This document shows positions 38,871-49,413 of a stretch of DNA of 64,000 nucleotides, piece after piece (the first letter of the stretch is position 1; every line of letters starts with the position of its first letter). A program made the position numbers and the translations under genes. The notes below the pieces were generated by a model, which worked only from the letters and a program-made list of their open reading frames with translations, was not told the origin of the DNA and ran no database searches. The stretch covers positions 86,642-150,641 of the forward strand of contig JAGWNY010000001.1 of assembly GCA_028872915.1 (NCBI GenBank). The letters run 5' to 3'. Source of the stretch: Verrucomicrobiota bacterium (lineage in GTDB: Bacteria > Verrucomicrobiota > Verrucomicrobiia > Limisphaerales > UBA11358).

Positions 38871-39953
38871 ATGCGCATCGTTCCGGTCCATCTGGGCAGC
38901 CGCAGTTATTCCATCAAAATCGCGCCGGGCCTTTTAAGAAGGCTCGGCCCGGAATGCGCGGTGCTCAAATTCGGGCGCCGTTGCGCCGTCATCACGGACA
39001 CAAACGTCGCCAGGGTCCATGGAGCGATTGCCCGCCGATCATTGATTCGCGCCGGATTCGAGCCGGTGCTGACAGCCGTTCGGGCCGGGGAAAAAGCCAA
39101 AGACCTCAAGACGGCCCAGGATTGTTACGACCGCTTGGCGGCCCACCGGCTGGAGCGCGGTTCCTTTATTGTCGCGCTTGGCGGCGGCGTGGCGGGGGAT
39201 TTGGCGGGATTCGTGGCGGCGACGTATTTGCGCGGGATTCCGTTCGTGCAGGTTCCGACAACGCTTTTGGCGCAGGTGGACAGTTCGGTGGGCGGCAAGA
39301 CGGGCGTGAATTTGCGGGCCGGCAAGAACCTGGTGGGCGCTTTTTACCAGCCACGGCTTGTGCTTTGCGACCTGGACACGCTTCAAACCCTTCCCGACCG
39401 CGAATTTCGCGCCGGGCTGGCCGAGGTGATCAAATACGGAATCATCCGGGATGCGGCATTTTTCGCGCGACTGGAGCGGGACTTGGACGGCATCCTCCGG
39501 CGCAGGCGGACGGCGCTGGCGCCGGTCATTGCGCGGTGTTGCGAAATCAAGGCCGAGGTGGTTGCCCGGGACGAGAAGGAGGGCGGGCTGCGCTCCATCC
39601 TGAATTTCGGTCACACGATTGGACATGCCATCGAGAACAGCGCCGGTTACGGGACCTTTCTGCACGGGGAGGCCATTTCCATCGGCCAAATTGCCGCCGC
39701 CCGGCTTTCGCACGCCGTTTCGGGGCTTCCTGAAGCCGAATTGCGCCGCATCGTGGATTTGTTTCGGCGGGCCGGGCTGCCGGTGACAATTTCATTGAAT
39801 TCCCGCCAGCGAAAAAAAGTTTTGGACGCGATGCGTTTGGATAAAAAGGCGCGGGATGGCGAGATCAAATTTGTGCTGGCGCGGCGCATTGGACGGGTGG
39901 AGTGGGGCCGGGCTGTGCCGGAACAATCCATCATGGAAGTCCTGCGGCGATAG
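38871..39953 (+). CDS. aroB: 3-dehydroquinate synthase
   Basis: ALGGGVAGDLAGFVAATYLRGIPFVQVPTTLLAQVDSSVGGKTGVN, NFGHTIGHAIE. Confidence 0.95.
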   Translation: MRIVPVHLGSRSYSIKIAPGLLRRLGPECAVLKFGRRCAVITDTNVARVHGAIARRSLIRAGFEPVLTAVRAGEKAKDLKTAQDCYDRLAAHRLERGSFIVALGGGVAGDLAGFVAATYLRGIPFVQVPTTLLAQVDSSVGGKTGVNLRAGKNLVGAFYQPRLVLCDLDTLQTLPDREFRAGLAEVIKYGIIRDAAFFARLERDLDGILRRRRTALAPVIARCCEIKAEVVARDEKEGGLRSILNFGHTIGHAIENSAGYGTFLHGEAISIGQIAAARLSHAVSGLPEAELRRIVDLFRRAGLPVTISLNSRQRKKVLDAMRLDKKARDGEIKFVLARRIGRVEWGRAVPEQSIMEVLRR

Positions 39954-40055
39954 CGGCGGAGGACTGGCATACAGGAACCGACGCAAGGCGGTTGGGAAGG
40001 AGGATCAAAAAAACGGCGTCTTTCAAACCGGCCGGCTTCTGTTATATTGCGGGCC

Positions 40056-40625
40056 ATGATCTTCGTTTTGGACAATTACGATTCGTTCACCTACAACCTG
40101 GTGCAATACCTGGGCGAGTTGGGGGCGGAGATGGTCATCAAGCGGAACGACGAGGTGACGATTGACGAAATCCGGGCGCTAAAGCCGGAGCGGATTCTTG
40201 TGTCGCCGGGGCCTTGTTCGCCGCGGGAGTCGGGCTTGTCCAATGAGGTGATCCGAACATTTGGATCGGAGGGGGTACCGGTTTTTGGGGTATGCCTGGG
40301 GCACCAGTGCATCGGGCACACGTTTGGGGCGGAAGTGGTGGTGAATTACCGCATGATGCATGGAAAAATTTCACCGATCCGCCATAACGGCCGGGATTTG
40401 TTTGAGGGCATGGCCAATCCGTTTTCGGCGACCCGCTATCATTCGCTGGTCATCAAACGCGAGTCGGCGCCGGACTGCCTGGAGATCACGGCTGAGAGCG
40501 ATGAGGGCGAAATCATGGGCGTGCGGCACAAAAGCCTGCCGATCTGGGGCGTGCAGTTTCATCCCGAAAGCATTCTCACGGACAATGGGCGGCGGATTTT
40601 GAAAAATTTTCTAAAGTTGAAGTAG
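40056..40625 (+). CDS. trpG: anthranilate/aminodeoxychorismate synthase glutamine amidotransferase component
   Basis: [58 protein letters not shown]. Confidence 0.92.
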   Translation: MIFVLDNYDSFTYNLVQYLGELGAEMVIKRNDEVTIDEIRALKPERILVSPGPCSPRESGLSNEVIRTFGSEGVPVFGVCLGHQCIGHTFGAEVVVNYRMMHGKISPIRHNGRDLFEGMANPFSATRYHSLVIKRESAPDCLEITAESDEGEIMGVRHKSLPIWGVQFHPESILTDNGRRILKNFLKLK

Positions 40626-40653
40626 CGGGGGCGCGTGTTACAGTGGGAGGCTC

Positions 40654-41037
40654 ATGCAAATCATTTTGCTTAAATCCAAGATTCATCGAGCCACGGTAAC
40701 CGGAGGCAACGTCAATTACGAGGGCAGCCTGACGATTGACGGCGACCTGATGGATGAGGCGGGACTGCGCGAATACGAACGCATTCTTTGCGGCAACATG
40801 GCGAACGGCAACCGTTTCGAGACCTATGTGATTCGGGGGCGAAACGGTTCGGGGGACATCATCATGAACGGCGCCGTGGCGCATTTGGGAAAGAAAGGCG
40901 ATTTGCTGACGATTATGAATTTTGGTGTCTTTGCGGAAGACGAGGCAAAAAACTGGAAACCGCGCGTGGTGCTTCTGGGCAAGGGCAACCAGAGGGAGTT
41001 GGTAAAGAAAAAGGCAGCCGGCAAGCTACCGGAATGA
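40654..41037 (+). CDS. panD: aspartate 1-decarboxylase
   Basis: LLKSKIHRATVTGGNVNYEGSLTIDGDLMDEAGLREYERI with the GS self-cleavage site. Confidence 0.93.
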   Translation: MQIILLKSKIHRATVTGGNVNYEGSLTIDGDLMDEAGLREYERILCGNMANGNRFETYVIRGRNGSGDIIMNGAVAHLGKKGDLLTIMNFGVFAEDEAKNWKPRVVLLGKGNQRELVKKKAAGKLPE

Positions 41038-41065
41038 CGCGGAACGCGGCCACGCGGCGGATGGA

Positions 41066-42679
41066 TTATTCCCGGCGTTGCGGCAAATGATTGGGGAAGG
41101 CAGCCCGGCCCCTCGTTGCCGCCGGGCGGCCCCGAATTGGCAGCGGCAATCCGGCCAGCTTCGGAAACTGGTTCAGATTCTTTACCAAAACGACGGCCAA
41201 ATTATCGAAATAGACCGGACGCCAGTCGTCCATTTTTGCCAGGGCCATTGAGCCGGCCAAATGGGAGGGCAGCAGGGCAAAATCGGCGCGGCGAAGGTCC
41301 AGGACGTTGGTATCGAAGGGTTCGGCATTGTAAAAGCGCCAATGGGCGGTAATGAGGCGGCGGGGGTAGCAGGTGTCGAGGCGTCCGTCCATGGAGACGC
41401 GGCTGCGGGGCAGTTCCCAGAGACAGATTTCGCCCCAATCGAAAAAGACCAAGAGATTTCCGCGCAAATCGCGCGCCCGGATGAATTGAATCGCGGCAAC
41501 GGGATACTGATTTCGCGGCACTTCCATCGTCCATGCCCGCTGCTTGTGCAGAAAAGCCGTGGCGGCGAGAATGCCGGCGGAGGCCACGCAAAGCAACAGG
41601 GTGAGGAATTTTTGCGCCAGGGACCGGGCGAAAACCGCTGTCAGATTTGCAAAACGATTTTCAAATCGTTCCAACACGCCGGCCAGGCCGGGCGGCGCGA
41701 GCGCGAGGGCCGCGATGCAAAAAAGGGGCGTGTTGCGCACGGAGCGAAACGCGGCAGCCGCGAGCAAAACAAGGACGGCGGCCTCCCATAGTTGGCGTCG
41801 CCGGGGGGAGAGCAGGAGCGCGACGGCGGCCAGCGCCGCGCAAAAGAAAAACGCAGCATGGTTCCAGCCGAGGCTGACCGGGTTCCATTCGGTGATTTGC
41901 GGACGCAACCATGAGACGCTGCCAGAGAGCCAGCGAATCAAACCGGCGCCATAGGGATTGAGAAACAACGCCGCGGCGGAAAAGGCGCAGGCAATCCAAA
42001 GGACGGGAACGATTTTGGCGGGCGGCTTTTCCAAACGGACGACATCCAAATTGAACCGATTGAAAATACATTGGGCCGTTGTGGCGCCGGCGGCGGCGAA
42101 AAGCAGAAGGATGCCGGCGACGACTCCGCCATGCGTGTTGATCCAGGCGGCGAACAGGGGCGGCAGGGCAAAGGCCCATCGCAGCCGTCCTTCGTGAATC
42201 CGCCGCAGTATCCACAATTCGGCCGCAAGGGCGAGCGCGGTGAAGATTTGGGGGCGCACGGCAAATCCGTAGGATATTTCCACGACCGCAAGCGCGCCCA
42301 ATGCCCATGCGACAATTCTTGTCCTGCCCGGGACCATGCCCGCCGATGCCGTCGCGAGGGCCAAAAAAAACGTCAGCAATCCCACGGCGACCGTCAGCAG
42401 CAGAAGGCCCGGCCCGCCCAGCGCGCGAAAAGACAACGCCATTGCCGCCTCGGCGAGAATTTCGTGATTGATCCAGGGATGCCCGTTGGCTGTCCACGAA
42501 TAAGGATCGGCGCGCATCAACGTTCCGGTTTGAAGCAGGTGGGAGCCATAAATAACGTGACCCCACAAGTCGGGATCGGTTGTATTCTCGGAGAATTGGA
42601 AAATGGCGAGACAGAGGACGCAGAAGATGAACGCCCGCCGCAAACTGGAATGGTTTTGAACGCATTCGTCTTGCGGCAT
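41066..42679 (-). CDS. polytopic membrane protein of unknown function
   Basis: About a dozen hydrophobic segments; DPDLWGHVIYGSHLLQTG near the N-terminus; glycosyltransferase-C-like topology. Confidence 0.65.
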   Translation of the reverse strand: MPQDECVQNHSSLRRAFIFCVLCLAIFQFSENTTDPDLWGHVIYGSHLLQTGTLMRADPYSWTANGHPWINHEILAEAAMALSFRALGGPGLLLLTVAVGLLTFFLALATASAGMVPGRTRIVAWALGALAVVEISYGFAVRPQIFTALALAAELWILRRIHEGRLRWAFALPPLFAAWINTHGGVVAGILLLFAAAGATTAQCIFNRFNLDVVRLEKPPAKIVPVLWIACAFSAAALFLNPYGAGLIRWLSGSVSWLRPQITEWNPVSLGWNHAAFFFCAALAAVALLLSPRRRQLWEAAVLVLLAAAAFRSVRNTPLFCIAALALAPPGLAGVLERFENRFANLTAVFARSLAQKFLTLLLCVASAGILAATAFLHKQRAWTMEVPRNQYPVAAIQFIRARDLRGNLLVFFDWGEICLWELPRSRVSMDGRLDTCYPRRLITAHWRFYNAEPFDTNVLDLRRADFALLPSHLAGSMALAKMDDWRPVYFDNLAVVLVKNLNQFPKLAGLPLPIRGRPAATRGRAAFPNHLPQRRE

Positions 42680-42724
42680 GGCCTGAAAATAGCAATTGGC
42701 CGCGCCGGAAAAAGATTATTTATT

Positions 42725-42757
42725 AAAAAACAACGCGCCGGAAAGTCCGGCGCGTTT
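42725..42757 (-). terminator. Rho-independent terminator downstream of sod
   Basis: On the minus strand: ACGCGCCGGA-ctt-TCCGGCGCGT followed by TGTTTTTT. Confidence 0.75.
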
Positions 42758-42787
42758 GAAGCGGAAGCCTTGGAAGCTCGAAGGCGG

Positions 42788-43402
42788 CTAGAAGTTCCTG
42801 GCAACGGCGTTCCAATCAATCACGTTCCAGATGGCTTTCAAATAAGCGCCTCGCTTGTTCTGATATTTCAGGTAATAGGCATGTTCCCAGACGTCCACGC
42901 CGAAAACCGGTTTGCCTTCGCAACCGGCAATCGTCCTGCCCATGAGCAGATTATCCTGGTTTGCCGTTGAGCAGATTTCCAATTTTCCGCCGTGGGAAAC
43001 CAGCCATGCCCAGCCGCTGCCGAAGCGCGCCAGGCCGGCCGCTTCAAATTTCTCCTTGAAGGCGTCGAAGCCGCCGAACGCCGAATGGATGGCGTCGGCC
43101 AATTTGCCGGAGGGCGCGCCGCCGCCCTTGGGCGAAAGAGATTTCCAGAAAAAGGAATGGTTCCAATGTCCGCCGCCATTGTTGCGGACCGCTCCACGGA
43201 TGTTTTCGGGCACGGAAGGCAAATCGCCAATGAGCGCGTCGAGCGACTTGGATTCCAGCGCGGGGTTGCCCGCGATGGCCTTGTTCAGGTTGTCCACGTA
43301 GGCCTTGTGATGGGCGCCGTGATGGACTTCCATCGTCGCCTTGTCAATATGCGGTTCCAGGGCATTCGACGGAAACGGAAGTGAGGGTAATTCATGTGCC
43401 AT
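42788..43402 (-). CDS. Fe/Mn superoxide dismutase
   Basis: [64 protein letters not shown]. Confidence 0.95.
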   Translation of the reverse strand: MAHELPSLPFPSNALEPHIDKATMEVHHGAHHKAYVDNLNKAIAGNPALESKSLDALIGDLPSVPENIRGAVRNNGGGHWNHSFFWKSLSPKGGGAPSGKLADAIHSAFGGFDAFKEKFEAAGLARFGSGWAWLVSHGGKLEICSTANQDNLLMGRTIAGCEGKPVFGVDVWEHAYYLKYQNKRGAYLKAIWNVIDWNAVARNF

Positions 43403-43572
43403 AATTGTTCCTTGTTTGTTGCAATCAGTTAATTGCCGAAACCCAAAGTGCGCCAGCGCGGCGCGAAAATCAAGCGCGGGCCTAAAAAAAGTATTGAAAC
43501 GGCCGGCTTGCATGGTCCCGGCCAAATCCACGGCTCACTTGCGTCTGACCGTCTTTCGTTGAAAATGGGGAC

Positions 43573-44172
43573 ATGACAGGCGAATGCGAACCGACGGACC
43601 GGAAACGATTCGAGGAGGCGTTGCGGCGTTTTGACGGGGAAAACGCGCGCGACCCGAACCGCGAGGCGGGGCAACCGCGGGAACTGCTTTACGCGGAGCG
43701 GTTGACGCAGTGGGTGCTCAAGCTTTGTCCCGCCGCGAGTGAAGAGTTGCGGCTGGCCGCGCGCTGCCAGCACGTCTGCCGTTGGCAAATTCCGCGCGAA
43801 TCCCAACCCATGACGCGTCCGGGCTACCTGAAATGGCGGGCGGACTTGAAAAAGTTTCACGCGCAAAAGGCGGGCGAGATTCTTGGCGAAACCGGTTATG
43901 ACGAAGCGGTGATCGCGCGCGTGCAGGACCTGAATCTAAAAAAGCATTTCCCCGCCGACATGGAAACGCGGGTGCTCGAAGACGCGCTGTGCCTCGTGTT
44001 TTTGGAACATCAATTCGCCGCCCTGGCGGCAAAGACCGACGACGGGAAGATGATCAACGCCATCCAAAAAACCTGGCGGAAAATGACCGATGTCGCGCGC
44101 GCCGAGGCGTTGAAACTGAATTTCGGGCCGCATGAAAAGGCGCTGCTGGAGCAGGCGCTTAAGGAGCGCTGA
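43573..44172 (+). CDS. DUF4202-like protein
   Basis: ELLYAERLTQWVLKLCPAASEELRLAARCQHVCRWQIPRESQPMTRPGYLKWR...LEDALCLVFLEHQF. Confidence 0.75.
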   Translation: MTGECEPTDRKRFEEALRRFDGENARDPNREAGQPRELLYAERLTQWVLKLCPAASEELRLAARCQHVCRWQIPRESQPMTRPGYLKWRADLKKFHAQKAGEILGETGYDEAVIARVQDLNLKKHFPADMETRVLEDALCLVFLEHQFAALAAKTDDGKMINAIQKTWRKMTDVARAEALKLNFGPHEKALLEQALKER

Positions 44173-44255
44173 ACGCGGGCATAAGCGATGACAACCGCCG
44201 TTTCTGCTTTACTCGCGGCGGCGGGGATTTAATCTATGCTTTCAATTTTTGAGCT

Positions 44256-45509
44256 ATGGCAAAACTCACGGTTCGAGATTTGGATGTGCGCGGCAAACGC
44301 GTGTTCGCGCGAGTGGATTACAACGTGCCGCTGGAGGAACGGGACGGGAAAATGGTCATCACGGATGCCACACGCATCGTCGAGACGCTGCCGACGCTGA
44401 AATTGTTGATCGAAAAGGGAGCGAGGATCGTGCTGGCATCGCACCTGGGGCGGCCCAAGGGCAAGCCGGACCCCGCGATGTCGCTGCGGCCGGCGGGCAT
44501 GAAATTGCACGAACTGCTCGGCAAACCGGTTGAATTCGCGAATGATTGCATCGGCGATCACGCGGAGAAGGTCGTGGCGTCGTTGAAGGACGGAGACGTG
44601 GCGCTTTTGGAGAATGTGCGTTATTACAAGGAGGAAGAGGCGAACGATCCGCGGTTCGCGGCAAAGCTGGCGCGCTTTGCCGACGTTTATGTCAACGACG
44701 CCTTCGGCTCCGCCCATCGCGCGCACGCCTCCACGGAGGGCGTGGCCCGGATTGTGGCCGGACGGGGCGGCCAATGCGCGGCGGGGCTGTTGATGGAGCG
44801 GGAATTGAAATTTTTGGGCGAGGAACTGGAGAAACCGGCTCGGCCGTTTGTGGTGATTTTGGGCGGGGCGAAGGTATCGGACAAGATAAAAGTCATTGAC
44901 AGGTTGCTGGAGAAGGCGGACACGATTTTGATCGGGGGCGCGATGGCTTACACGTTCAAGCTGGCGCATGGAGAAAAGACCGGCAAATCGCTGGTGGAAC
45001 CGGGCCACGCGCGAACGGCGCTGGACGCGGAGGCCAAGGCGAGGAAGCTGGGCGTGAATTTTCAATTGCCGGTGGACGTGGTCGTGGCCACGGCGGTGGA
45101 CACCGGCAAACGCAACAAGAAGGGCAAACCGATCTTCGATTTCACGAACATTCGGACGGTGAACGGCAACATTCCGGATGACGCGGAAGGGTTCAGCATT
45201 GGCGAAGAGACGGCGGCCCGTTACGCGGAGATTATCGGGAGCGCAAAGACAATTTTGTGGAATGGCCCGCTGGGGATGTTCGAGGACGCGCGGTTTGCCG
45301 GGGGCACGAATCGCATTGCGAAAGCCGTGGCGGCCGCGACACGGAACAACGGCGCCAAGAGCATTATTGGCGGCGGAGACAGTGTCAAAGCGGTCAACCA
45401 GGCCGGGCTTGGCGACCAGGTGACGTTTATGAGCACGGGCGGCGGCGCGAGCCTGGAATTTCTTGAAGGGGCGGTGCTGCCAGGCGTTGCGGCGTTGACG
45501 GACAAATAA
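44256..45509 (+). CDS. pgk: phosphoglycerate kinase
   Basis: KRVFARVDYNVPLEE, LASHLGRPKGKPDP, GGAKVSDKIKVIDRLLEKAD. Confidence 0.96.
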   Translation: MAKLTVRDLDVRGKRVFARVDYNVPLEERDGKMVITDATRIVETLPTLKLLIEKGARIVLASHLGRPKGKPDPAMSLRPAGMKLHELLGKPVEFANDCIGDHAEKVVASLKDGDVALLENVRYYKEEEANDPRFAAKLARFADVYVNDAFGSAHRAHASTEGVARIVAGRGGQCAAGLLMERELKFLGEELEKPARPFVVILGGAKVSDKIKVIDRLLEKADTILIGGAMAYTFKLAHGEKTGKSLVEPGHARTALDAEAKARKLGVNFQLPVDVVVATAVDTGKRNKKGKPIFDFTNIRTVNGNIPDDAEGFSIGEETAARYAEIIGSAKTILWNGPLGMFEDARFAGGTNRIAKAVAAATRNNGAKSIIGGGDSVKAVNQAGLGDQVTFMSTGGGASLEFLEGAVLPGVAALTDK

Positions 45510-45574
45510 TTTATGATGGTGAAGGAAGCCGCGGAACAGACGCGCGGGGACGGCCGCGGAATCATTGCTGAAAA

Positions 45575-46342
45575 ATGAACAAAGAACGAAAATTAATCAT
45601 CGCCGGCAACTGGAAGATGAACAAGACGGTGGCCGAGTCGCTGGCGCTGGTCAACGGGCTGAAGCTCGAGTTGGGCAAGGTCAAGACCGTGGACATTGTG
45701 GTGTGCCCGCCGTTCACGGCGCTGGAATCGGTGTCGAAGGCCATTTTGGAAACGAAGAACATCCGGCTCGGCGCCCAGAACATGAGCGAAAACAATTTTG
45801 GGGCGTTTACGGGCGAGATTTGCGCCGGAATGTTGAAGGAATTTTCCGTTCGCTACGTGATCCTGGGCCACAGCGAACGCCGGCAGCATCAGAAGGAGAC
45901 CGACGCGCTGATCGCAAAAAAGGCGGCGGTGGCGCACGCGGCCAACCTCAAGCCCATTGTTTGCGTGGGTGAAACGCTGGCCGAACGGGAAGCCAACGCC
46001 ACGGAGTCGGTCCTGGAGACGCAGGTGCGCGGCAGCCTGGGCGCCTTGACAGGCGAACAGATTGTCGAAACGATCATTGCCTATGAACCGGTTTGGGCCA
46101 TCGGCACGGGCAGGACGGCGACCGCGGAGCAGGCGCAGGAGGCGCACGCCTTCATTCGCGGGCTGCTGGGAAAATTGTTCGGGGACGCCACGGCCAAAAA
46201 AGCGCGCATTCAATACGGCGGCAGCGTCAAACCCGCCAACGCCGCGGAATTAATGCGGCAGCCGGACGTGGATGGCGCGCTGGTTGGCGGGGCCAGCCTG
46301 GAAACGCGGACATTTGCTGACATTGTGAAAAATTCCATATAA
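45575..46342 (+). CDS. tpiA: triosephosphate isomerase
   Basis: IIAGNWKMNKT, YVILGHSERR, AYEPVWAIGTG, IQYGGSVKPANA. Confidence 0.96.
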   Translation: MNKERKLIIAGNWKMNKTVAESLALVNGLKLELGKVKTVDIVVCPPFTALESVSKAILETKNIRLGAQNMSENNFGAFTGEICAGMLKEFSVRYVILGHSERRQHQKETDALIAKKAAVAHAANLKPIVCVGETLAEREANATESVLETQVRGSLGALTGEQIVETIIAYEPVWAIGTGRTATAEQAQEAHAFIRGLLGKLFGDATAKKARIQYGGSVKPANAAELMRQPDVDGALVGGASLETRTFADIVKNSI

Positions 46343-46351
46343 GATTGCCCC

Positions 46352-46759
46352 ATGATTTTTATTGCAGGCATTTTGACCGTTTTGCTGGTGCTCGATTCCG
46401 CGCTCCTGATTCTTCTGGTGCTCATTCAACTTCCGAAGAAGGACGCGGGCATTGGACTGGCGTTTGGCAGCGGGGCGGCGGACGCCTTGTTTGGAGCCGG
46501 CTCCGGCAACGCGCTGACCAAGGTGACGAAATACGCGACGGGCATTTTCTTCGTGCTATCGTTGCTGCTGGGCTTTGCCGAGCAACGGCTGCATGCGCCC
46601 ACGACGTCGGCATTTCAACGCGCGCTGCAACAGCAGCAGGAGCAGCAGCCCGCGGCTCCGGGGCAGGTTCAGACCATGGCCGTGCCCACAAATGTTCCAG
46701 GCGCCCCGGCCCCCGTGGCGCCGCCTGCCTCCGCCGGCACCAACGCTCCGCCAAAGTAA
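46352..46759 (+). CDS. secG: preprotein translocase subunit SecG
   Basis: LLILLVLIQLPKKDAGIGLAFGSGAADALFGAGSGNALTKVTKYATGIFFVLSLLL. Confidence 0.88.
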   Translation: MIFIAGILTVLLVLDSALLILLVLIQLPKKDAGIGLAFGSGAADALFGAGSGNALTKVTKYATGIFFVLSLLLGFAEQRLHAPTTSAFQRALQQQQEQQPAAPGQVQTMAVPTNVPGAPAPVAPPASAGTNAPPK

Positions 46760-46765
46760 TCGTTA

Positions 46766-48454
46766 ATGATGGACGTTTCCGCCCGCGCCCAACCCGGAAG
46801 GGCATCACAGCCCGGAGCACGGTGGCGCGGAAAAAGAACGTCGCGGATTCTTCCAGTTCTGGTTTTCATCGTGTGCGCCTTGATGTCCGGTTGCATGCGG
46901 CGCGAGCCGCAGGCAAACGTGACGATCATCAACCAAGCCGAGGCTGAAACGCTTGATCCGGCGCTCATTACCGGCCAGGCCGAATTCCGAATTGTCATCG
47001 GCCTGTTTGAGGGCCTGATGCGCCTGGACCCGCGGACGGCCCGGCCCATCCCCGGCATGGCCCAAAGCTGGAACCTTTCGCCCGACGGAAGAATTTATAC
47101 GTTTCGGCTGCGCACAAACCTGGTCTGGTCCACGGGCCAGCCCATCACGGCGGACGACGTAGTTTACTCATGGATTCGCGCGCTCAAGCCGGCAACGGCT
47201 TCGGATTACGCCGGATCGCTCTATTGCATAACGAACGCCGAGGCCTTCAACGCCGGGGCGATCACGAACGCGGGGCTTGTGGGCGTTCACGCCGCGGGCA
47301 AATATACCGTGCGGGTGGCATTGACGCATCCCACGCCTTATTTTTTGGACATCTGCACGCTGCCGGTCACGGACGTTGTGCCGCGGCGGACGATTGAAAA
47401 ATATGGCGACCGGTGGATACTGGCGCGGCCGCTGCCCAGCGACGGCCCTTTTGAACTGGTCGAATGGCGCCTCAACGACAAGGTGCGTTTGAAGAAAAAT
47501 CCTCTTTACTGGGATGCCGCGCGCACGAAATCGGACGTGATTGACATCCTGCCCATTGATTCGCCGGACACGGCGCTGAATTTATACGAGCGGCACGAGG
47601 CGGACATCATCCTCGATCGGACCATGATTCCGAGTGAATTGCTCGATGTGCTGCTCAAACGGCCCGACTTTCATTCGTTCAATTATCTCGCGACCTATTT
47701 CATCCGATTCAACGTGACACGGAAACCGTTTGACGATCCGCGCGTGCGAAAGGCGCTGGCATTGGTCATAGATAAAGAGCGGATTGTCAAAAGGATTACC
47801 CGGGCGGGCGAACAACCGGCGGCCGCGCTTGTTCCGCCGGGGACGGCCGATTACACCCCGACGGCCGGCCTCGGCTATGATCCGGCGCTGGCGCGAAAGC
47901 TCCTGGCCGAGGCGGGCTATCCGGGCGGGCGCGGCTTTCCCGGCGTGGAATACACGTTTGACGCGGCGGCCGGGGGCGGCGACAGCCTGCACAAGGACAT
48001 AGGGGTTGAATTGCAGCAAATGTGGCGCAGCCAGCTCGGCATCCGGGTGGATTTGCGGCAGCTTGAATGGAAGGTTTATTTGAGCGCCCAGGACCACCTG
48101 CAATATCAGATGTCCCGCTCAAGCTGGATCGGCGATTATGACGACGCCAACACGTTTTTGGAAATGTTTACCAGCAATAACGGCAACAATCGCACCGGCT
48201 GGACAAACGCCCAATATGACGCGCTCATCCGCGAGGCCAACGACCAGGCGGACCCGAAAGAGCGGGAGGCGCTGTTTCAACGCGCGGAAAACATTCTTGT
48301 CAATGACCAGGTCCCCATCATTCCGCTTTATTATTACGTGGGCGTCAACGCCTTTGACACCAACCGCGTTCACGGCCTTTACGAAAACATTCTGGACGAC
48401 CATCCTTTGCAGGGCATCTGGAAAAACAGCCGGACGAAGCGCAATCATTTGTAA
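46766..48454 (+). CDS. oppA: peptide ABC transporter substrate-binding lipoprotein (OppA-like)
   Basis: Lipobox LMSGCMRR; NQAEAETLDPALITGQAEFRIVIGLFEGLMRLDPRTARPIPGMAQSWNLSPDGRIYTFRLR. Confidence 0.9.
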   Translation: MMDVSARAQPGRASQPGARWRGKRTSRILPVLVFIVCALMSGCMRREPQANVTIINQAEAETLDPALITGQAEFRIVIGLFEGLMRLDPRTARPIPGMAQSWNLSPDGRIYTFRLRTNLVWSTGQPITADDVVYSWIRALKPATASDYAGSLYCITNAEAFNAGAITNAGLVGVHAAGKYTVRVALTHPTPYFLDICTLPVTDVVPRRTIEKYGDRWILARPLPSDGPFELVEWRLNDKVRLKKNPLYWDAARTKSDVIDILPIDSPDTALNLYERHEADIILDRTMIPSELLDVLLKRPDFHSFNYLATYFIRFNVTRKPFDDPRVRKALALVIDKERIVKRITRAGEQPAAALVPPGTADYTPTAGLGYDPALARKLLAEAGYPGGRGFPGVEYTFDAAAGGGDSLHKDIGVELQQMWRSQLGIRVDLRQLEWKVYLSAQDHLQYQMSRSSWIGDYDDANTFLEMFTSNNGNNRTGWTNAQYDALIREANDQADPKEREALFQRAENILVNDQVPIIPLYYYVGVNAFDTNRVHGLYENILDDHPLQGIWKNSRTKRNHL

Positions 48455-48465
48455 CCAGGTGACTT

Positions 48466-49413
48466 ATGTATTTCGTGAAGCGCATCGTGTTTGCCGTTCC
48501 GCTGCTGATCGTCATCAGCGCGCTGGCGTTTGCGCTGGTCCACCTGGCGCCGGGAGGGCCCTTTGACCGGGAGCGCGCGCCGGCGTCGCCGGAAATCGAG
48601 CGCAACCTCCGCGCCGCCTATCATCTGGACGAGCCGCTCTGGAAACAGTATCTGCGATTTTTCGGGCTGGTGTGGGACAAAGGGCCGGATGGACGCTGGC
48701 ATCATGCGCCCGCCAGCTTCAACGTGTCGTTCAAATACCGGGACCATCGGGTCAGCGACATCATTGCGCAAAGCCTGCCGGTGTCGCTGCTGCTGGGCGG
48801 CCTGGCGTTCGGGTTTGCCATGGGGGTGGGATTGCCGCTGGGCTTTTTGACCGCGGCGCGGCGCGGGCAATGGCAGGATTATGGCGGAAGTATTGCGGCG
48901 ATGCTGATGGTGTGCGTGCCCGGCTTTGTCGTGGCGCCGCTGCTGATCCTGTCGTTCGCCATCAAATGGAGATTGCTGCCGGTGGCGCTCTGGGTGACGC
49001 CGTGGCACGTGATTCTGCCAACGATCTCGCTGGGGCTGTTTTTTGCCGGAAAGATCGGGCGGCTCTTTCGCGAGGGGATGTTGAGCGCGATGCAATCGGA
49101 GTTTGTCACGGCGGCCCGGGCGAAGGGGCTGGGCGAAAATTGGGTGCTGGTGAAACACGCGGTGCGCATCGCCATCCTGCCGGTTGTTTCTTATTCGGGG
49201 CCGATGCTGGCCGATCTGTTGACGGGTTCGTTTGTGATTGAAACCATTTTTCAGATTCCGGGATTGGGTTTCTTCTTTATTAACAGCTCGCTCAACTCCG
49301 ATTACACGCTCACGGTGGACCTGGCTTTGCTTTACGCGGCGTTGCTCATTGGGCTGAATCTGCTGGCCGATCTGGCTTATACTCTTCTTGACCCTCGCGT
49401 GAAATATGAGTGA
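48466..49413 (+). CDS. oppB: peptide ABC transporter permease (OppB-like)
   Basis: FVHLAPGGPFDRERAPASPEIERNLRAAYHLDEPLWKQYLRF and EFVTAARAKGLGENWVLVKHAVRIAILPVVSY (EAA loop). Confidence 0.92.
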   Translation: MYFVKRIVFAVPLLIVISALAFALVHLAPGGPFDRERAPASPEIERNLRAAYHLDEPLWKQYLRFFGLVWDKGPDGRWHHAPASFNVSFKYRDHRVSDIIAQSLPVSLLLGGLAFGFAMGVGLPLGFLTAARRGQWQDYGGSIAAMLMVCVPGFVVAPLLILSFAIKWRLLPVALWVTPWHVILPTISLGLFFAGKIGRLFREGMLSAMQSEFVTAARAKGLGENWVLVKHAVRIAILPVVSYSGPMLADLLTGSFVIETIFQIPGLGFFFINSSLNSDYTLTVDLALLYAALLIGLNLLADLAYTLLDPRVKYE